In this document: one piece after another, positions 63,531 to 64,000 of the stretch
Numbering within the stretch: the first letter of the stretch is position 1
How the letters are laid out: each line of letters starts with the position of its first letter
From: Rhodovulum sp.
Lineage (GTDB): Bacteria; Pseudomonadota; Alphaproteobacteria; Rhodobacterales; Rhodobacteraceae
Direction: 5' to 3'
NCBI GenBank assembly: GCA_002706605.1
Contig: PALT01000033.1
Span: 372,001-436,000, forward strand
DNA: 64,000 bases
Program-made: the position numbers and the translations under genes
The notes under the pieces: generated by a model
Seen by the model: the letters and a program-made list of their open reading frames with translations, nothing else
Told to the model about the DNA's origin: nothing
Databases searched by the model: none

Positions 63531-64000
63531 TTATTGCAGATCGCTGAACGCCTCTTGCAGGCGCTGAACCGCCTGTTCGATCTGGCTGTGGGGCATGGCG
63601 ATGTTGAAGCGCAGGAAGTCCTCGCCACCCTTGCCAAACGAATCCCCGTGGTTTGCCGCTATGCGCGCGCCCTGTTCCACGCGTTTCTTGAACTCGGTCG
63701 GGGCCATGCCGGTGTCGGTGAAATCCACCCACGACAAATAAGTCGCCTGTAGCGGCATCGACCGCAGGCCGGGGATTTCGGCAATGCCCGCATCGAATGT
63801 CTGACGGTTGCGATCCAGATAGGGGATCAGCGCGTCCAGCCATTCCGCACCGCCCGGCGAATAGGCCGCCGTCGCCATAAACAACCCGAAGGAATTCGGC
63901 GACAGACCTAGCGCGCCCATCCGCGCCCCGAATGTCGCGCGCAGCTTGTCATCGGGGATGATGACGTTGCCGATATGGCTGCCCGCGATGTTGAACGTCT
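63531..64000 (-). CDS. PatB/MalY-type PLP aminotransferase or cystathionine beta-lyase (start outside window)
   Basis: The C-terminal part of a class II (MalY/PatB) fold type I PLP enzyme, reading off the right edge. The visible segment begins TFNIAGSHIGN, near the PLP-binding Lys, and continues to VDFTDTGM and FLRFNIAMPH. Family members are C-S lyases of cystathionine or act as Mal regulators. The stop lies 9 nt from the convergent unknown protein's stop. Confidence 0.88.
   Translation of the reverse strand, partial: TFNIAGSHIGNVIIPDDKLRATFGARMGALGLSPNSFGLFMATAAYSPGGAEWLDALIPYLDRNRQTFDAGIAEIPGLRSMPLQATYLSWVDFTDTGMAPTEFKKRVEQGARIAANHGDSFGKGGEDFLRFNIAMPHSQIEQAVQRLQEAFSDLQ

Overview
The window is a high-GC, densely coded chromosomal segment of an alphaproteobacterium, most likely of the order Rhodobacterales (Roseobacter-like). 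Four regulatory signatures fit that placement. They are a GTTC-N7-GTTC LexA box in front of imuB, a perfect Irr/ICE palindrome in front of an mbfA-type membrane ferritin, a TTAA-N7-TTAA CtrA box, and gene families typical of that order (GlnK-AmtB, MlaA/MlaC, class III ADH with S-formylglutathione hydrolase). No rRNA, tRNA, insertion sequence, prophage or CRISPR array was found. Both ends cut through genes: an SLC13-type transporter on the left and a PatB/MalY-type PLP enzyme on the right. No gap between genes exceeds about 260 bases.

Layout. 1-5.4 kb: transporter, lipoprotein, divergent LysE exporter and Lrp/AsnC regulator, YebC, and a LexA-controlled imuB without imuA. 5.5-11.6 kb: cytochrome c', formaldehyde dehydrogenase (frmA), a TetR regulator, a 57-residue secreted protein divergent from an Irr-box-controlled mbfA, an AEC transporter, S-formylglutathione hydrolase and a YaiI protein. 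11.6-19.5 kb: ornithine cyclodeaminase family, alpha/beta hydrolase, MFS, zapE, then accD-folC-VOC on the minus strand and a CPBP protease. 19.6-24.6 kb: lipoprotein, two unknown conserved proteins, FadH-like reductase, LysR. 24.7-36 kb: the minus-strand operon cinA-GNAT-AhpD-like-OmpA with 1-4 nt overlaps, sfsA and map on plus, then FAD reductase-rsmD-HAD opposite a peroxiredoxin, and the operon ridA-GDPD-FemAB-like-PCD-mscS.

36-48.5 kb: a type I secretion ABC/HlyD pair without a visible substrate, divergent mlaA-mlaC, a bifunctional PBP1, glnK-amtB, and dapA-smpB-sseA-aminotransferase. 48.5-64 kb: soluble lytic transglycosylase, DMT transporter, the two halves of MnmC as separate divergent genes, FMN reductase, GNATs, a ten-helix membrane protein with a single cysteine, a small envelope protein behind a CtrA box, a TTG-started smc, MOSC protein, MltB-like transglycosylase, glutathionyl-hydroquinone reductase family protein and a conserved unknown.

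Functionally the segment is housekeeping in character: translation and tRNA modification (yebC, map, smpB, rsmD, mnmD), envelope (PBP1, two lytic transglycosylases, Mla, OmpA), formaldehyde and redox detoxification, nitrogen sensing and uptake, lipid and folate synthesis. The least explained parts are the TetR/57-aa/mbfA regulatory region, the CtrA-box region near 55.7 kb, and the unknown pair at 20.4-21.5 kb.
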